Made by a program: the position numbers and the translations under genes. A stretch of DNA of 39,909 nucleotides from Cellvibrionaceae bacterium (GTDB lineage Bacteria > Pseudomonadota > Gammaproteobacteria > Pseudomonadales > Cellvibrionaceae), in the NCBI GenBank assembly GCA_021151525.1, contig JAGKXD010000031.1, positions 1-39,909 of the forward strand, read 5' to 3'. Positions 16,300 through 24,918 of this stretch are shown here, one piece after another; position 1 is the stretch's first letter, and each line of letters opens with the position of its first letter. The notes beneath the pieces are model-generated. The model saw nothing but the letters and a program-made list of their open reading frames with translations. It was not told the origin of the DNA and did not search any database.

Positions 16300-17214
16300 A
16301 TGAGTAATGTTCCCGATAAATCCGCCGTAAAAGCCTATTTGTTGGATTTACAAGATCGCATCTGCAATGCGTTGGCCACAGAAGATGGCGGCGAAGGTTT
16401 TGTAGAGGATTCTTGGGTGAGAGCTGAGGGTGGTGGTGGCCGCACGCGCGTTTTGGCGAACGGCAAGGCTATTGAAAAAGGTGGCGTTAACTTTTCCCAT
16501 GTCCACGGAACCCAAATGCCAGCCTCAGCAACGGCGCACCGCCCAGAGCTGGCCGGTCGCGCGTTTGAGGCTATGGGTGTGTCCTTGGTGATTCACCCCA
16601 ACAACCCTTACGCGCCCACTAGTCACGCCAATGTGCGTTTTTTTATCGCAGAAAAAGAGGGTGCCGAACCCGTCTGGTGGTTTGGTGGTGGTTACGATTT
16701 AACGCCCTACTACGGCAATGAAGCAGACGTCATTCACTGGCATCAAACGGCAAAAAATGCCTGTGAGCCCTTTGGTGATAGTGTGTATCCGCGTTACAAA
16801 AAATGGTGCGATGACTACTTCCATCTCAAGCATCGCAACGAAGCGCGCGGTGTCGGTGGTTTGTTTTTTGATGACCTGAATGAGCAGGGCTTTGATCAGA
16901 GTTTTGCCTTTTTGCGCGCTGTGGGCGACAGCTATGTGCCTGCGTATCAGCCTATTTTAGCAGCGCGCAAAAACGTACCTTTCGGTGAGCACGAGCGCCA
17001 GTTCCAGCTCTATCGCCGTGGTCGCTATGTGGAATTTAATTTGGTGTATGACCGAGGTACTTTGTTCGGGTTGCAAACCGGTGGTCGCACAGAATCTATT
17101 CTTATGTCGCTTCCCCCTTTAGTCCGCTGGGAATATGACTATAATCCGCAACCCGGCAGTGCTGAGGCTGAGCTCTACGAAAAATTTTTGCCGCAGCGCG
17201 ACTGGTTGAAATAA
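16300..17214 (+). CDS. hemF: oxygen-dependent coproporphyrinogen III oxidase
   Basis: A 304-aa homodimeric enzyme that oxidatively decarboxylates coproporphyrinogen III to protoporphyrinogen IX. Recognisable blocks are HGTQMPASATAHRPELAG, SHANVRFF, WWFGGGYDLTPYYG, KHRNEARGVGGLFFDDL and GRYVEFNLVYDRGTLFGLQT. Length is near the E. coli enzyme. AAGGA lies about 8 nt upstream of the start. It implies an aerobic lifestyle; an anaerobic HemN may exist elsewhere. Confidence 0.97.
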   Translation: MSNVPDKSAVKAYLLDLQDRICNALATEDGGEGFVEDSWVRAEGGGGRTRVLANGKAIEKGGVNFSHVHGTQMPASATAHRPELAGRAFEAMGVSLVIHPNNPYAPTSHANVRFFIAEKEGAEPVWWFGGGYDLTPYYGNEADVIHWHQTAKNACEPFGDSVYPRYKKWCDDYFHLKHRNEARGVGGLFFDDLNEQGFDQSFAFLRAVGDSYVPAYQPILAARKNVPFGEHERQFQLYRRGRYVEFNLVYDRGTLFGLQTGGRTESILMSLPPLVRWEYDYNPQPGSAEAELYEKFLPQRDWLK

Positions 17215-17294
17215 ATAACCGATAAAAAGCGCCTTTAATGTGCCCGCAACCGTTTCCCGTGGAGCGGTTGTTGCAGTCTCCTCTTGGATTTGAA

Positions 17295-18125
17295 ATGACC
17301 GATCAATACGCCGTATTTGGCAATCCTATCAATCACAGTAAATCTCCGGCTATCCATCGCCAGTTTGCCGAGCAAACGGGTCAGGATTTGCATTACGCCA
17401 AGCAGTTAGTTGCGGAAGATGAGTTCGTAACAGCGGCGCATACGTTTTTTGCCCAAGGTGGCAAAGGTCTAAACGTCACAGTGCCTTTCAAAGTTGATGC
17501 TTTTGGATTTGCGCAAGAGCTGACTCCACGTGCTCAGCGCGCTGGTGCGGTGAATACCCTAGCGCTGCAGTCTAATGGGAAAATCCTTGGCGATAATACC
17601 GATGGTATAGGCATGGTGCATGACATGCACAACCTAGGCTGGGACATTGGAGCTAAGCGAGTCTTGGTGTTGGGTGCTGGTGGCGCGGTACGGGGGATTT
17701 TGCAGCCACTCTTGGCTGAGCACCCTGAAAAAGTGGTGATAGCCAACCGTACGCGCTCCAAGGCAGAGGAATTGGTGGCTGAGTTTCACGATTTGGGTAA
17801 TTTGCAGGCACTGAGTTTTGAAGACTTGGTTGGTAAAAAATTCGACATAATTGTTAACGGAACTTCAGCTAGTTTGAGTGGAGAGTTACCACCTCTACCG
17901 GCAGATTTGCTTAACGCTCAAGCATGTTGTTACGACATGATGTATGGCGCTGAGCCAACAGTATTTTTACAGTGGGCGTTAGACAATGGTTCGGCAAAAA
18001 TCGCCGATGGTTTGGGAATGCTGGTTGGCCAAGCGGCAGAGGCTTTTTATCTGTGGCGGCATATTCGCCCGGAAGTTGTACCAGTTATTACTGCGTTGAG
18101 GCGACAACTGAACGAGAAAAAATAG
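17295..18125 (+). CDS. aroE: shikimate dehydrogenase
   Basis: A 276-aa NADP-dependent enzyme of the shikimate pathway (3-dehydroshikimate to shikimate). The ATG at 17295 matches the family N-terminus TDQYAVFGNPINHSKSP; the frame extends 19 codons upstream, and the ribosome binding site is weak at both starts. Substrate-binding SKSP, catalytic Lys in NVTVPFK, Asp in NTDGIG, and the dinucleotide motif GAGGAVRG are present. It is the last gene of the run and is followed by a strong terminator. Confidence 0.95.
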   Translation: MTDQYAVFGNPINHSKSPAIHRQFAEQTGQDLHYAKQLVAEDEFVTAAHTFFAQGGKGLNVTVPFKVDAFGFAQELTPRAQRAGAVNTLALQSNGKILGDNTDGIGMVHDMHNLGWDIGAKRVLVLGAGGAVRGILQPLLAEHPEKVVIANRTRSKAEELVAEFHDLGNLQALSFEDLVGKKFDIIVNGTSASLSGELPPLPADLLNAQACCYDMMYGAEPTVFLQWALDNGSAKIADGLGMLVGQAAEAFYLWRHIRPEVVPVITALRRQLNEKK

Positions 18126-18130
18126 GCATA

Positions 18131-18166
18131 AAAAAGGGCGCTTTGGTTATCCAAAGCGCCCTTTTT
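18131..18166. terminator. strong bidirectional terminator
   Basis: GGGCGCTTTGG, loop TTAT, CCAAAGCGCCC, with flanking AAAAA and TTTTT runs: an 11-bp perfect GC-rich stem between the convergent aroE and PEP-CTERM gene 2. Confidence 0.95.
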
Positions 18167-18179
18167 GTCGGTCGGTCGA

Positions 18180-18974
18180 TTAACTATTGCGACGACGTAC
18201 CGCGATCAAACCCAAAAAGCCGATGCAAAACAAGGCCAAGGCGCTTGATTCAGGTACTTTTGATACGCTGATTGCTTGCAGCTTGAACGCTTCATAATCG
18301 CTGTCATTGTTGGCAATTGGTGTTCCCACTGCGCTGTTGTAAGCACCGATTAACCAATATTTAGAGCTGATGTTGCCAGAGTTAACGCTTGCAGAGTTGC
18401 TACCAAGGTTGTTGTAGTTGCCTGCAGATTGCCAGCCGTTACCAACCAAGCTTTGCCAAGTCTTATTCAGTGGTGAGCTGAATGTGTTGGAGGTGCCCGC
18501 CAAAATAGACACATCGCTTCTGTTAAGGTTGCCGTCCAAAATCCAACCCAAATCAACACTGTTCAAGCTTACTGCTTCGCTGAAAGTGAACAACAGCATG
18601 TCAAAATCGCCTGATTGGCTGTCAATTGCATGGTTTGGTGTGTTGGCAATTTCAACGCCAACGCCATAGCTTGTACCAAAGTTGCCCACGAAGTCTTGGT
18701 GAGCTGTGGTTGAGCCTGCATCGGTAGTTGATGTAGATGTGCAGTTAACACCGCTGTAGCTGGTGCAGGTGGTTACTGAACCATAAGACCAGCCAGTCAC
18801 ATTCAAGTTAACGCCACCGATGGTGTAGTTGTATTGTTGTGCGTATTCGCTAGTCAGTACACCTTGGCGCGAGTCCGGTGCGGTCAAGGTAAAGGTGATA
18901 GGTGCGGCAAAGGTATTTGCTGCAAAACCAAGGCCTGCAATAAGTGCGAGGGTTAGTTGTTTAATTGATTGCAT
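18180..18974 (-). CDS. PEP-CTERM sorting domain protein 2
   Basis: A 264-aa exported protein. The ATG at 18974 is preferred, as AAGGA lies about 9 nt upstream and the N-terminus becomes a good signal peptide (MQSIKQLTLALIAGLGFAAN, cleavage after TFA). The body is Ser/Thr/Asn-rich and beta-type, with two Cys in TCTSYSGVNC. The C-terminal tail is KVPESSALAL, a hydrophobic helix, then VRRRNS. Probably a matrix or surface protein processed by exosortase. A CRP-like site lies about 110 nt upstream, pointing to control by carbon or energy state. Confidence 0.85.
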   Translation of the reverse strand: MQSIKQLTLALIAGLGFAANTFAAPITFTLTAPDSRQGVLTSEYAQQYNYTIGGVNLNVTGWSYGSVTTCTSYSGVNCTSTSTTDAGSTTAHQDFVGNFGTSYGVGVEIANTPNHAIDSQSGDFDMLLFTFSEAVSLNSVDLGWILDGNLNRSDVSILAGTSNTFSSPLNKTWQSLVGNGWQSAGNYNNLGSNSASVNSGNISSKYWLIGAYNSAVGTPIANNDSDYEAFKLQAISVSKVPESSALALFCIGFLGLIAVRRRNS

Positions 18975-19040
18975 GATTGGGTAGTCCTTAAAAAACAAAA
19001 TGGGTTATGGCATCTAATACTGCTTTATCCTCAAAAGCAA

Positions 19041-19046
19041 ATAATA
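19041..19046 (-). promoter_or_regulatory. candidate -10 box of PEP-CTERM gene 2
   Basis: TATTAT on the minus strand, 67-72 nt before the start codon. No clear -35 is seen, consistent with activator dependence. The CRP-like palindrome is centred about 50 nt upstream of the inferred start point, which is not a canonical -41.5 or -61.5 position. Confidence 0.35.
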
Positions 19047-19073
19047 GGCCAATCGCGCAAACTGCTTGATTTC

Positions 19074-19093
19074 AGTGTGATGTGTATCACACA
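19074..19093. promoter_or_regulatory. CRP/Vfr-type binding site
   Basis: TGTGA-TGTGTA-TCACA at 19076-19091 is a perfect match to the CRP half-sites, extended by G/C on both sides (GTGTGA...TCACAC). It lies upstream of PEP-CTERM gene 2, the only gene start nearby. Confidence 0.7.
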
Positions 19094-19193
19094 AACACCC
19101 CGCATGAAACAAAAGTGTAAAAAAATCCGACGCTTTTGGTGCCATTTAGGCTGGCGTTATGAGCCCGCATCAAAAGCAGTCTTTTAGTTGCCA

Positions 19194-19220
19194 TAAAAAA
19201 GCCGCCTTCAAGGGGCGGCT
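19194..19220 (-). terminator. Rho-independent terminator of the antiporter gene
   Basis: On the minus strand AGCCGCC, 7-nt loop, GGCGGCT, then TTTTTT. It lies 53 nt after the antiporter stop codon. Confidence 0.9.
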
Positions 19221-19272
19221 AAAAAGGGTTCAAGCGTGGGGGACTACAAAAGGGGAACTGCTAAAAATGCAC

Positions 19273-20556
19273 TTAGCTATTAGCAGCAACATTAGCGTCT
19301 AAGGATTCCAACTCGCCAGTTTCGCGCGCTTTCTTGCCGTAAACATATTCAAACAATGGCGAAGCCATCAGGGTGGTTACAATTGCCATCAATACCAGCA
19401 TTGAGAAGAGACCAGTACCAATTACGCCTTTTTGCAGGCCGATGTTGATGATGATCAATTCCATTAGGCCGCGTGAGTTCATGAGTGCGCCAATTCCCAA
19501 TGCGGTGCGATTGTCCTGACCACACAAGCGAGCTGCCACGTAGCATGCTCCGCCTTTGGCGATAATAGAGCCAGCCAATACCGCAAGGGCAATTAAGACC
19601 AATTCGGCATTGTTGATCATGGTTAACGAGGTGTTGAGGCCAGAGAAAGTAAAGAAGGTTGGCAGCAAAACCACCACGGCGAAAGGCTCCAGTTGCTTCT
19701 TCAATTCCTCAACAAACTTGCCGCGCGGCATTACGGTACCGAGTAGGAAGCCGCCGAATACAGCGTGCAAGCCAATACCGTCGGCGATAAAGGCAGACAA
19801 CATAAAGGCCATCAAGGTCACGCCTAATACGTTAGGTGTGATGCGGCCCTCGCGCTCAACAATGCGACCCAAGGGTGCCAAGAGGCGTGGCCCAAGCAGC
19901 AATACAACACTTGCAAAGATAACCCCACCAAGAATGGTGGTAATAGCGACAGATGCTCCGGCACCAAAGCTGGCCAGCACAATTGCCAACACACACCAAG
20001 CGCCAGCATCATCGATTGCACCCGCCGACAGGCTTAAGGTACCCAAGCGTGAATTGGTTAAGCCACGTTCGTGAATAATGCGCGCCAGCATAGGGAAGGC
20101 AGTAATCGCAATCGCAGCTCCCATAAACAGGGTTGCGTTGAACTGGGTGGCTTTGTCAGAGAAAAGGCCGGGGATTGTCATCAGCCATGGAGTAATCATG
20201 ACTGCAACGACGAATGGCGCCGCCATGCCAGAAATTGATACAGCCGCCGCCGCGCCTACGTTGGCTTTAAAGTGATCTTTGCGGAAGCCAAGACCGACGA
20301 GAAACATATACAAACCCACACCAAACTGGGCGCAAACATAAAGCACGCTGATGGACTCTTTCGGGAACAACATTTTTTGCCACTCGGGCGCAACCAATCC
20401 CAGCAGGGTTGGGCCAAGCAGTACACCCGCAATCATTTCGCCCACCACCTGCGGCTGCTGGAAAAATTTTTTGCCCAGCCAGCCTACGCCGCGACAGGTG
20501 GCGAGGATGACAAGCATCTGGATGAAGAAATGGACTGACAGTTGAGCGTTTGACAT
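19273..20556 (-). CDS. CPA2-family cation:proton antiporter
   Basis: A 427-aa polytopic membrane protein with about 12-13 predicted helices, of the Kef/NapA-type CPA2 group (Na_H_Exchanger domain). Seen: PQVVGEMIAGVLLGPTLLG in an early helix, the ion-binding pair Asp-Asp in SAGAIDDAGAW, and the late signature GALMNSRGLMELIIINIGL. There is no C-terminal TrkA-N domain, so no KTN gating as in KefB/C. Likely exchanges Na+ or K+ for H+ across the inner membrane. Divergent from an OxyR-like regulator. Confidence 0.9.
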   Translation of the reverse strand: MSNAQLSVHFFIQMLVILATCRGVGWLGKKFFQQPQVVGEMIAGVLLGPTLLGLVAPEWQKMLFPKESISVLYVCAQFGVGLYMFLVGLGFRKDHFKANVGAAAAVSISGMAAPFVVAVMITPWLMTIPGLFSDKATQFNATLFMGAAIAITAFPMLARIIHERGLTNSRLGTLSLSAGAIDDAGAWCVLAIVLASFGAGASVAITTILGGVIFASVVLLLGPRLLAPLGRIVEREGRITPNVLGVTLMAFMLSAFIADGIGLHAVFGGFLLGTVMPRGKFVEELKKQLEPFAVVVLLPTFFTFSGLNTSLTMINNAELVLIALAVLAGSIIAKGGACYVAARLCGQDNRTALGIGALMNSRGLMELIIINIGLQKGVIGTGLFSMLVLMAIVTTLMASPLFEYVYGKKARETGELESLDANVAANS

Positions 20557-20815
20557 AAGATCACCGGCTTATTGTTTTTAATGTGTGTTTTATTGATTCA
20601 GGTGCTTCCCGTGTATGTGCTCGTTAGCTCGCAACAACGGGTTGGGCCGAATCCATCCTGTGGGGTTAACCATGAGGTTTGCATTTGTACAGGAGTGATC
20701 AAAAGCATCTCAATCCAATTGGTATCAGTTTTATCTATCGATGATTCGGGGCTAGACTCACTAAGGTTTTCAGTCCATTCTGCGCTTGAATTATTTTGTT
20801 TTTTCGCAGGCATTC
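20557..20815. other. divergent intergenic region (antiporter / OxyR-like gene)
   Basis: 259 nt with no coding signal. A CCAATTGG palindrome at 20715-20722 and a TATCGATGAT segment at about 20734-20743 are the only symmetric elements seen. An autoregulatory LysR site may lie here, but no classic OxyR array of four ATAG elements is visible. Confidence 0.35.
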
Positions 20816-21751
20816 ATGACGCTTATCGAACTTCGCTATCTGGTAACTCTCGCCCAAACGCAGCATTTTGGCCGCGCCGCTGAGCTATGCAATATCAGTC
20901 AATCTGCACTTAGTATGGCGGTGCGCAAGCTGGAAAGTGATTTGGGGGTGCTCTTGTTTGAGCGCAGTAAATCGGGCATCCGCTCCACCGAAATGGGCGA
21001 GAAAATTATTGCCCAAGCTGCGCGCGTGGTGGCTCAAGCAGACAGCATTACTGCACTGGCAGCTGCCGATAAAGACCAATTGGCTGGCGAGTTGAAGTTG
21101 GGTGCTTTGTTTACACTAGGTCCCTATTTGTTGCCGCAATTAATTCCTTCTTTGAAGCTGATTGCAAACCAGCTATCGCTACATTGCTACGAAGGTTACA
21201 ACAGCGATTTGCGGCAAAAATTACGTTCAGGCGAATTGGATGCGATTTTGATTTCGCAGCCGTTTACAGAGGCCGACATACTCACGCAAGAAATCTATAG
21301 CGAACCTTTACAATTGGTGATGCCGCCCAATCATGCATTGGCGGCGAAAAAAATGGTTTCGGTTGATGATTTAAAAGGGCAAACGTTTTTGCTGCTCAGC
21401 GAAAAACAATGCCTGCGACAGCAGATGTTGGAGGCATTTCCTGCTGCCCAAGATAACAGCATCGAGTGTAGTAGTTTGGATACTTTGCGTCACATGATTG
21501 CGCTCGGATTGGGTATTAGTATTTTGCCGTCATCTGCTACAAGTTCTGCGCTATTTTCATCTCAGTCTCTGGTGACTCGGCCGTTAAAAGATCAGCCCAA
21601 ACGAAAAATTTCACTCGCATGGCGTGCGAGCTTTCCGCGCCATAAAGCAATAGATGCTGTGCGTCGCGCAATTCAGGCGTGCTCATGGCAATTCACGACG
21701 GCCCACGACAGCGCAGGCTCAGGGTTACTGGTTGAAAACGCGAATTGGTAA
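20816..21751 (+). CDS. OxyR-like LysR-type regulator lacking Cys208
   Basis: A 311-aa LysR-type regulator. The ATG at 20816 gives the usual N-terminus (MTLIELRYLVTLAQTQHFGRAA); the open frame starts 10 codons earlier. An HTH lies at 1-60 and an effector domain from about 90. Similarity to OxyR is clear: LGPYLLPQLIP, Cys199 in EKQCLRQQ (same residue number as the peroxidatic Cys of E. coli OxyR), and SLDTLRHMIALGLGISILP. The E. coli resolving Cys208 position is Phe; the only nearby alternative is Cys218. It may sense peroxide by a one-Cys mechanism or sense something else. The halogenase gene follows 73 nt downstream. Confidence 0.85.
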   Translation: MTLIELRYLVTLAQTQHFGRAAELCNISQSALSMAVRKLESDLGVLLFERSKSGIRSTEMGEKIIAQAARVVAQADSITALAAADKDQLAGELKLGALFTLGPYLLPQLIPSLKLIANQLSLHCYEGYNSDLRQKLRSGELDAILISQPFTEADILTQEIYSEPLQLVMPPNHALAAKKMVSVDDLKGQTFLLLSEKQCLRQQMLEAFPAAQDNSIECSSLDTLRHMIALGLGISILPSSATSSALFSSQSLVTRPLKDQPKRKISLAWRASFPRHKAIDAVRRAIQACSWQFTTAHDSAGSGLLVENANW

Positions 21752-21824
21752 GTGGCAGATTATTTTTCGAATTTTGCATAACAATTTTCTGGTGATTTAA
21801 TTCACCCTCTCGGCAAAAAAAATT

Positions 21825-23330
21825 ATGAGCAGTATGAATCCTATAAAAAAAATTGTGATCGTCGGCGGTGGTACATCGGGCTGGATTGCAGCTTCAATGC
21901 TTTCTTATCATCTCAAATCTGATCTATGTGAAATTGAATTAATAGAATCCGATGATCTCGGCACTATTGGTATAGGTGAGTCGACCATTCCACCCGTTGT
22001 GCGTTTAATTCAAAACCTTGGCATAGACGAGCAGCAATTTATTCAAAATACTCAAGCTTGTTTCAAGCTTGGTATTAAATTTATCGATTGGCGACAAAAA
22101 AGCGAATCTTACTTTCACCCCTTCGGTGTGATTGGCAAACGTATTGGCTCCCACGATTTTTATCAGTGCTGGCTCAAGGCTACCATGCAAGGTGATACAT
22201 CACCGCTGCAGGATTTTTCACCTTGCTCGGTGATGGCCGAACAAGAACGTTTTTTCTGGCCAACGCAATTGCAAAACACACCCATTGGTGGCGCGAGTTA
22301 CGCCGTGCATTTAGATGCAAAATTAGTGGTGGAATATTTGCGCGGCTACGCTTACGAACGCGGTGTAAAGCGCACTGAGGGAACTGTCGAGCAAGTAACG
22401 CAAAGTGAAAATGGCAATATCGAAAAACTGATCATGAAAGATGGTAAAGAAATTCACGGTGATTTCTTTATTGATTGCACCGGCTTCAGAGCGCTTCTAA
22501 TTGAGAAAACACTCGGTGTTGGCTTTGAAGACTGGTCAACATATTTGCCTTGTGATCGCGCCGTTGTTGTAAAAACCACTGCACAAGAAAAGCGTCCACC
22601 TTATACGACTGCGACTGCACGAAAAGCAGGTTGGGGTTGGAAAATTCCGCTGCGAAATAGCACTGGGCATGGCTATGTCTATTCCAGCAAATTTTGTAGC
22701 GATGCAGAAGCTAAATCGACCTTGTTAAAAAATCTTGACGCACCGCGAATTAACGATCCACATGTAATTCCTTTTGTTACGGGGCACCGCAAAAAAATGT
22801 GGGAGAAAAATTGTCTCTCGCTCGGCTTGTCATCGGGATTTGTTGAGCCGCTTGAGTCAACATCCATTCATTTAATTGCGCGCGGTATGGATTTCTTTTT
22901 ACGCTTCTTCCCTGATCGCGATTGCGACCAAAGTTTAATGAAAGAATACAACCGTCGAATGACGGCAGATTTCGAAGAAGTGCGCGATTTTATTGTGCTG
23001 CACTACTGCATGACACAGCGCGAAGACACAGATTTTTGGCGTTTTTGTAAAAACATGGAGCTGCCAGAATCTCTGCAAGAGCGCATCGCCTTGTTCAAAG
23101 GCCACGGCATAGTCCGTGAAGGCACCGACGAATTATTCCGCGCCAGCAGCTGGCAATCCGTCTTCGAAGGTATGGGCATTCGCCCCAATAAATATTGCCC
23201 GCGTGTAGATAATATGGACTACCAAGAAATTAGCGACACATTAAAAATGGCGCGACAGGCAATTCAATCTATGGTGAAGAATTTGCCAACGCATGATGAG
23301 TTTTTGCGGCAGAATTTGGCGGATGAGTAA
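21825..23330 (+). CDS. flavin-dependent tryptophan halogenase family protein
   Basis: A 501-aa FADH2-dependent halogenase (Trp_halogenase family). Reduced flavin from a partner reductase reacts with O2 and halide, and a catalytic Lys delivers HOX or a haloamine to an aromatic substrate. Visible: FAD motif GGGTSG (14-19), catalytic Lys85 in GIKFIDWR, the diagnostic WGWKIP (270-275, matching WxWxIP), and FVEPLESTS with Glu344-Ser345. All key residues are present, so it is probably active. No flavin reductase, PKS/NRPS or transporter is adjacent. Orphan relatives near TonB/sugar genes are known in Caulobacter and Xanthomonas. The substrate is unknown. The start is ambiguous (Met1 or Met4); no strong ribosome binding site. 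Confidence 0.92.
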   Translation: MSSMNPIKKIVIVGGGTSGWIAASMLSYHLKSDLCEIELIESDDLGTIGIGESTIPPVVRLIQNLGIDEQQFIQNTQACFKLGIKFIDWRQKSESYFHPFGVIGKRIGSHDFYQCWLKATMQGDTSPLQDFSPCSVMAEQERFFWPTQLQNTPIGGASYAVHLDAKLVVEYLRGYAYERGVKRTEGTVEQVTQSENGNIEKLIMKDGKEIHGDFFIDCTGFRALLIEKTLGVGFEDWSTYLPCDRAVVVKTTAQEKRPPYTTATARKAGWGWKIPLRNSTGHGYVYSSKFCSDAEAKSTLLKNLDAPRINDPHVIPFVTGHRKKMWEKNCLSLGLSSGFVEPLESTSIHLIARGMDFFLRFFPDRDCDQSLMKEYNRRMTADFEEVRDFIVLHYCMTQREDTDFWRFCKNMELPESLQERIALFKGHGIVREGTDELFRASSWQSVFEGMGIRPNKYCPRVDNMDYQEISDTLKMARQAIQSMVKNLPTHDEFLRQNLADE

Positions 23331-23376
23331 GATTTAAATTATTACAGTATTTGTTGCGAGTAAAAGGAAGTAGACA

Positions 23377-24153
23377 TTGTCATTTAAATTGTTTTTAGAA
23401 ATGCATAATTTCGAATTTAATCATCTTATTGTAAGCCCGAGTGGTGGTAGCTTAAGTTTGAAAGAGATGGATATTTCTCCAATGGAATTTCTAAATCTTG
23501 CAGAAAATGATTTTATAATAGGTGGGTTATCAGCCCAAGTGAATAGCGTTACAAACTCTAAGCGCGCAATTGTTAGTCAAATGGATCAAATACTCTTAAC
23601 ATTTGGCTTTCCTGCTTTAAAATGGAATATTCCTAAAAAAATTGAACATTTAAGGAAAATGGGGCTGCTAAGTCCTGGGGTTTTGCGGAAAATATCGATT
23701 GCGCGTAATTTGTTAGAGCATGAATATATAAAGCCTACGAACGAAGAAGTAGAGATCGCTCTTGATGTTGCCTCTCTTTTTGTGTTGGGTTGTAAAGCAA
23801 TGTATTCGCCATTTACTAATGAGTTTGAGCTTTATCTTGATTCATCATGGAGCATCTCTGAGAAAAAATATCTCAAATATCTAACATTTGAAATAGTGTC
23901 GAAAGATGATGGAACAGCTTTTATTGTATTTAGGGCCAGCGAAGAAACAGCTTCTGATCAAGAAAGCCATGTTGATTCAACGACACAGTTATTGGCCTCA
24001 TTTAGGCATCGGAAAGAACTAGGTAAGTATGTTCTTAAAAATACGGATCCTTTATTCTGTCACATAGTAAAACTAGCAAACGCCTATAACATTGATTACC
24101 GAGTTGAAGAGGCTATTAGGGAATTAAATGAAGCCTATGATCTCTACCAATAA
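23377..24153 (+). CDS. putative HEPN-domain protein, AT-rich
   Basis: A 258-aa protein of unknown role. It probably starts with TTG at 23377, because AAGGAAG lies about 6 nt upstream; an ATG at 23401 is the alternative. Residues 104-135 read RKISIARNLLEHEY, then KPTNEEVEIALDVASLF. R110-N-x3-H115 fits the Rx4-6H motif of HEPN ribonuclease-type domains, in the right helical context. The C-terminal half (about 145-205) has beta strands. No antitoxin (MNT) gene is adjacent. Base composition is clearly more AT-rich than its neighbours, suggesting acquisition by transfer. It could be a toxin, a defence effector or a non-catalytic HEPN protein. Confidence 0.65.
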   Translation: MSFKLFLEMHNFEFNHLIVSPSGGSLSLKEMDISPMEFLNLAENDFIIGGLSAQVNSVTNSKRAIVSQMDQILLTFGFPALKWNIPKKIEHLRKMGLLSPGVLRKISIARNLLEHEYIKPTNEEVEIALDVASLFVLGCKAMYSPFTNEFELYLDSSWSISEKKYLKYLTFEIVSKDDGTAFIVFRASEETASDQESHVDSTTQLLASFRHRKELGKYVLKNTDPLFCHIVKLANAYNIDYRVEEAIRELNEAYDLYQ

Positions 24154-24306
24154 AAAATGTAAGCTTTTGAGCCCCAACATGTTTGACAGCATCTAGGCTA
24201 TAAAAATGGAATCTACTTTGTGCTGTGATGATCTTTTTTATTAAAGCGAGCCAATATCTGTTGGGGTGCGGCGTTCGCAAGCTTACGCCTTACCCGCAAC
24301 CTACAT

Positions 24307-24876
24307 TTATTTGGCCAGCGCTTCCAATTCCGCAATATGAATATTCTTTAGCTTCACATAATTTCCTGCTGAATATTTAAAAAATGCGCGTTCGCTATCT
24401 TTGAGCGGGCGAGCTTGTTTGCAGGGGGAGCCTACGTATAAAAATCCGCTTTCCAAACGTTTGCCCGGTGGTACTAAAGTGCCAGCGCCGATTACCACTT
24501 CATCTTCCACAATTGCGCCGTCCAATACTGTTGAGCCTATGCCGACGAGCACGCGGTTGCCTATGGTGCAGCCGTGTAAATTAACGGAGTGGCCGACAGT
24601 GACGTCATCGCCAATAATCAGTGGGTGGCCGGCGGGATTAAAATCGCTGGCGTGAGTAATATGGAGTACGGAGCCATCTTGAATACTGGTGCGAGCGCCC
24701 ACACGTATACGATGCATATCGCCGCGAATGATGGCATAGGGCCATACTGAAGAGTCCTCACCAATGTGAACATCGCCAATCACGATTGCGGCAGGGTCTA
24801 CATAGACGTTTGCGCCAAATTGCGGAGTGTGGCCTTGGTAACTGCGAATGCTTAAGGGATTTTGGTTGTGTTTCAT
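24307..24876 (-). CDS. yrdA: gamma-carbonic anhydrase family protein YrdA
   Basis: A 189-aa left-handed beta-helix trimer protein with hexapeptide repeats. Signatures are IGDVHIGEDSSVWPYAIIRG, IQDGSVLHITH, VGHSVNLHGCTIGNRVLVG and ESGFLYVGSPCKQARPL. The three metal-site histidines are visible (LHITH, VGH, LHG). It is close to E. coli YrdA in sequence and length, a family whose carbonic anhydrase activity in bacteria is variable. Divergent from prlC; a tandem repeat lies between them. Confidence 0.93.
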   Translation of the reverse strand: MKHNQNPLSIRSYQGHTPQFGANVYVDPAAIVIGDVHIGEDSSVWPYAIIRGDMHRIRVGARTSIQDGSVLHITHASDFNPAGHPLIIGDDVTVGHSVNLHGCTIGNRVLVGIGSTVLDGAIVEDEVVIGAGTLVPPGKRLESGFLYVGSPCKQARPLKDSERAFFKYSAGNYVKLKNIHIAELEALAK

Positions 24877-24918
24877 AGGCTCATCTCTGGTTTCAAGTTG
24901 GCTGCGATTTTTGTCATC

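Noticed and set aside
19556..20074. Plus-strand 172-aa ORF opposite the antiporter
   Set aside because: Antisense shadow of a clear membrane protein; it lacks domain features and a ribosome binding site.
20715..20722. CCAATTGG as LysR-type operator
   Set aside because: Short palindrome that can occur by chance; no second half-site or ATAG array supports it.
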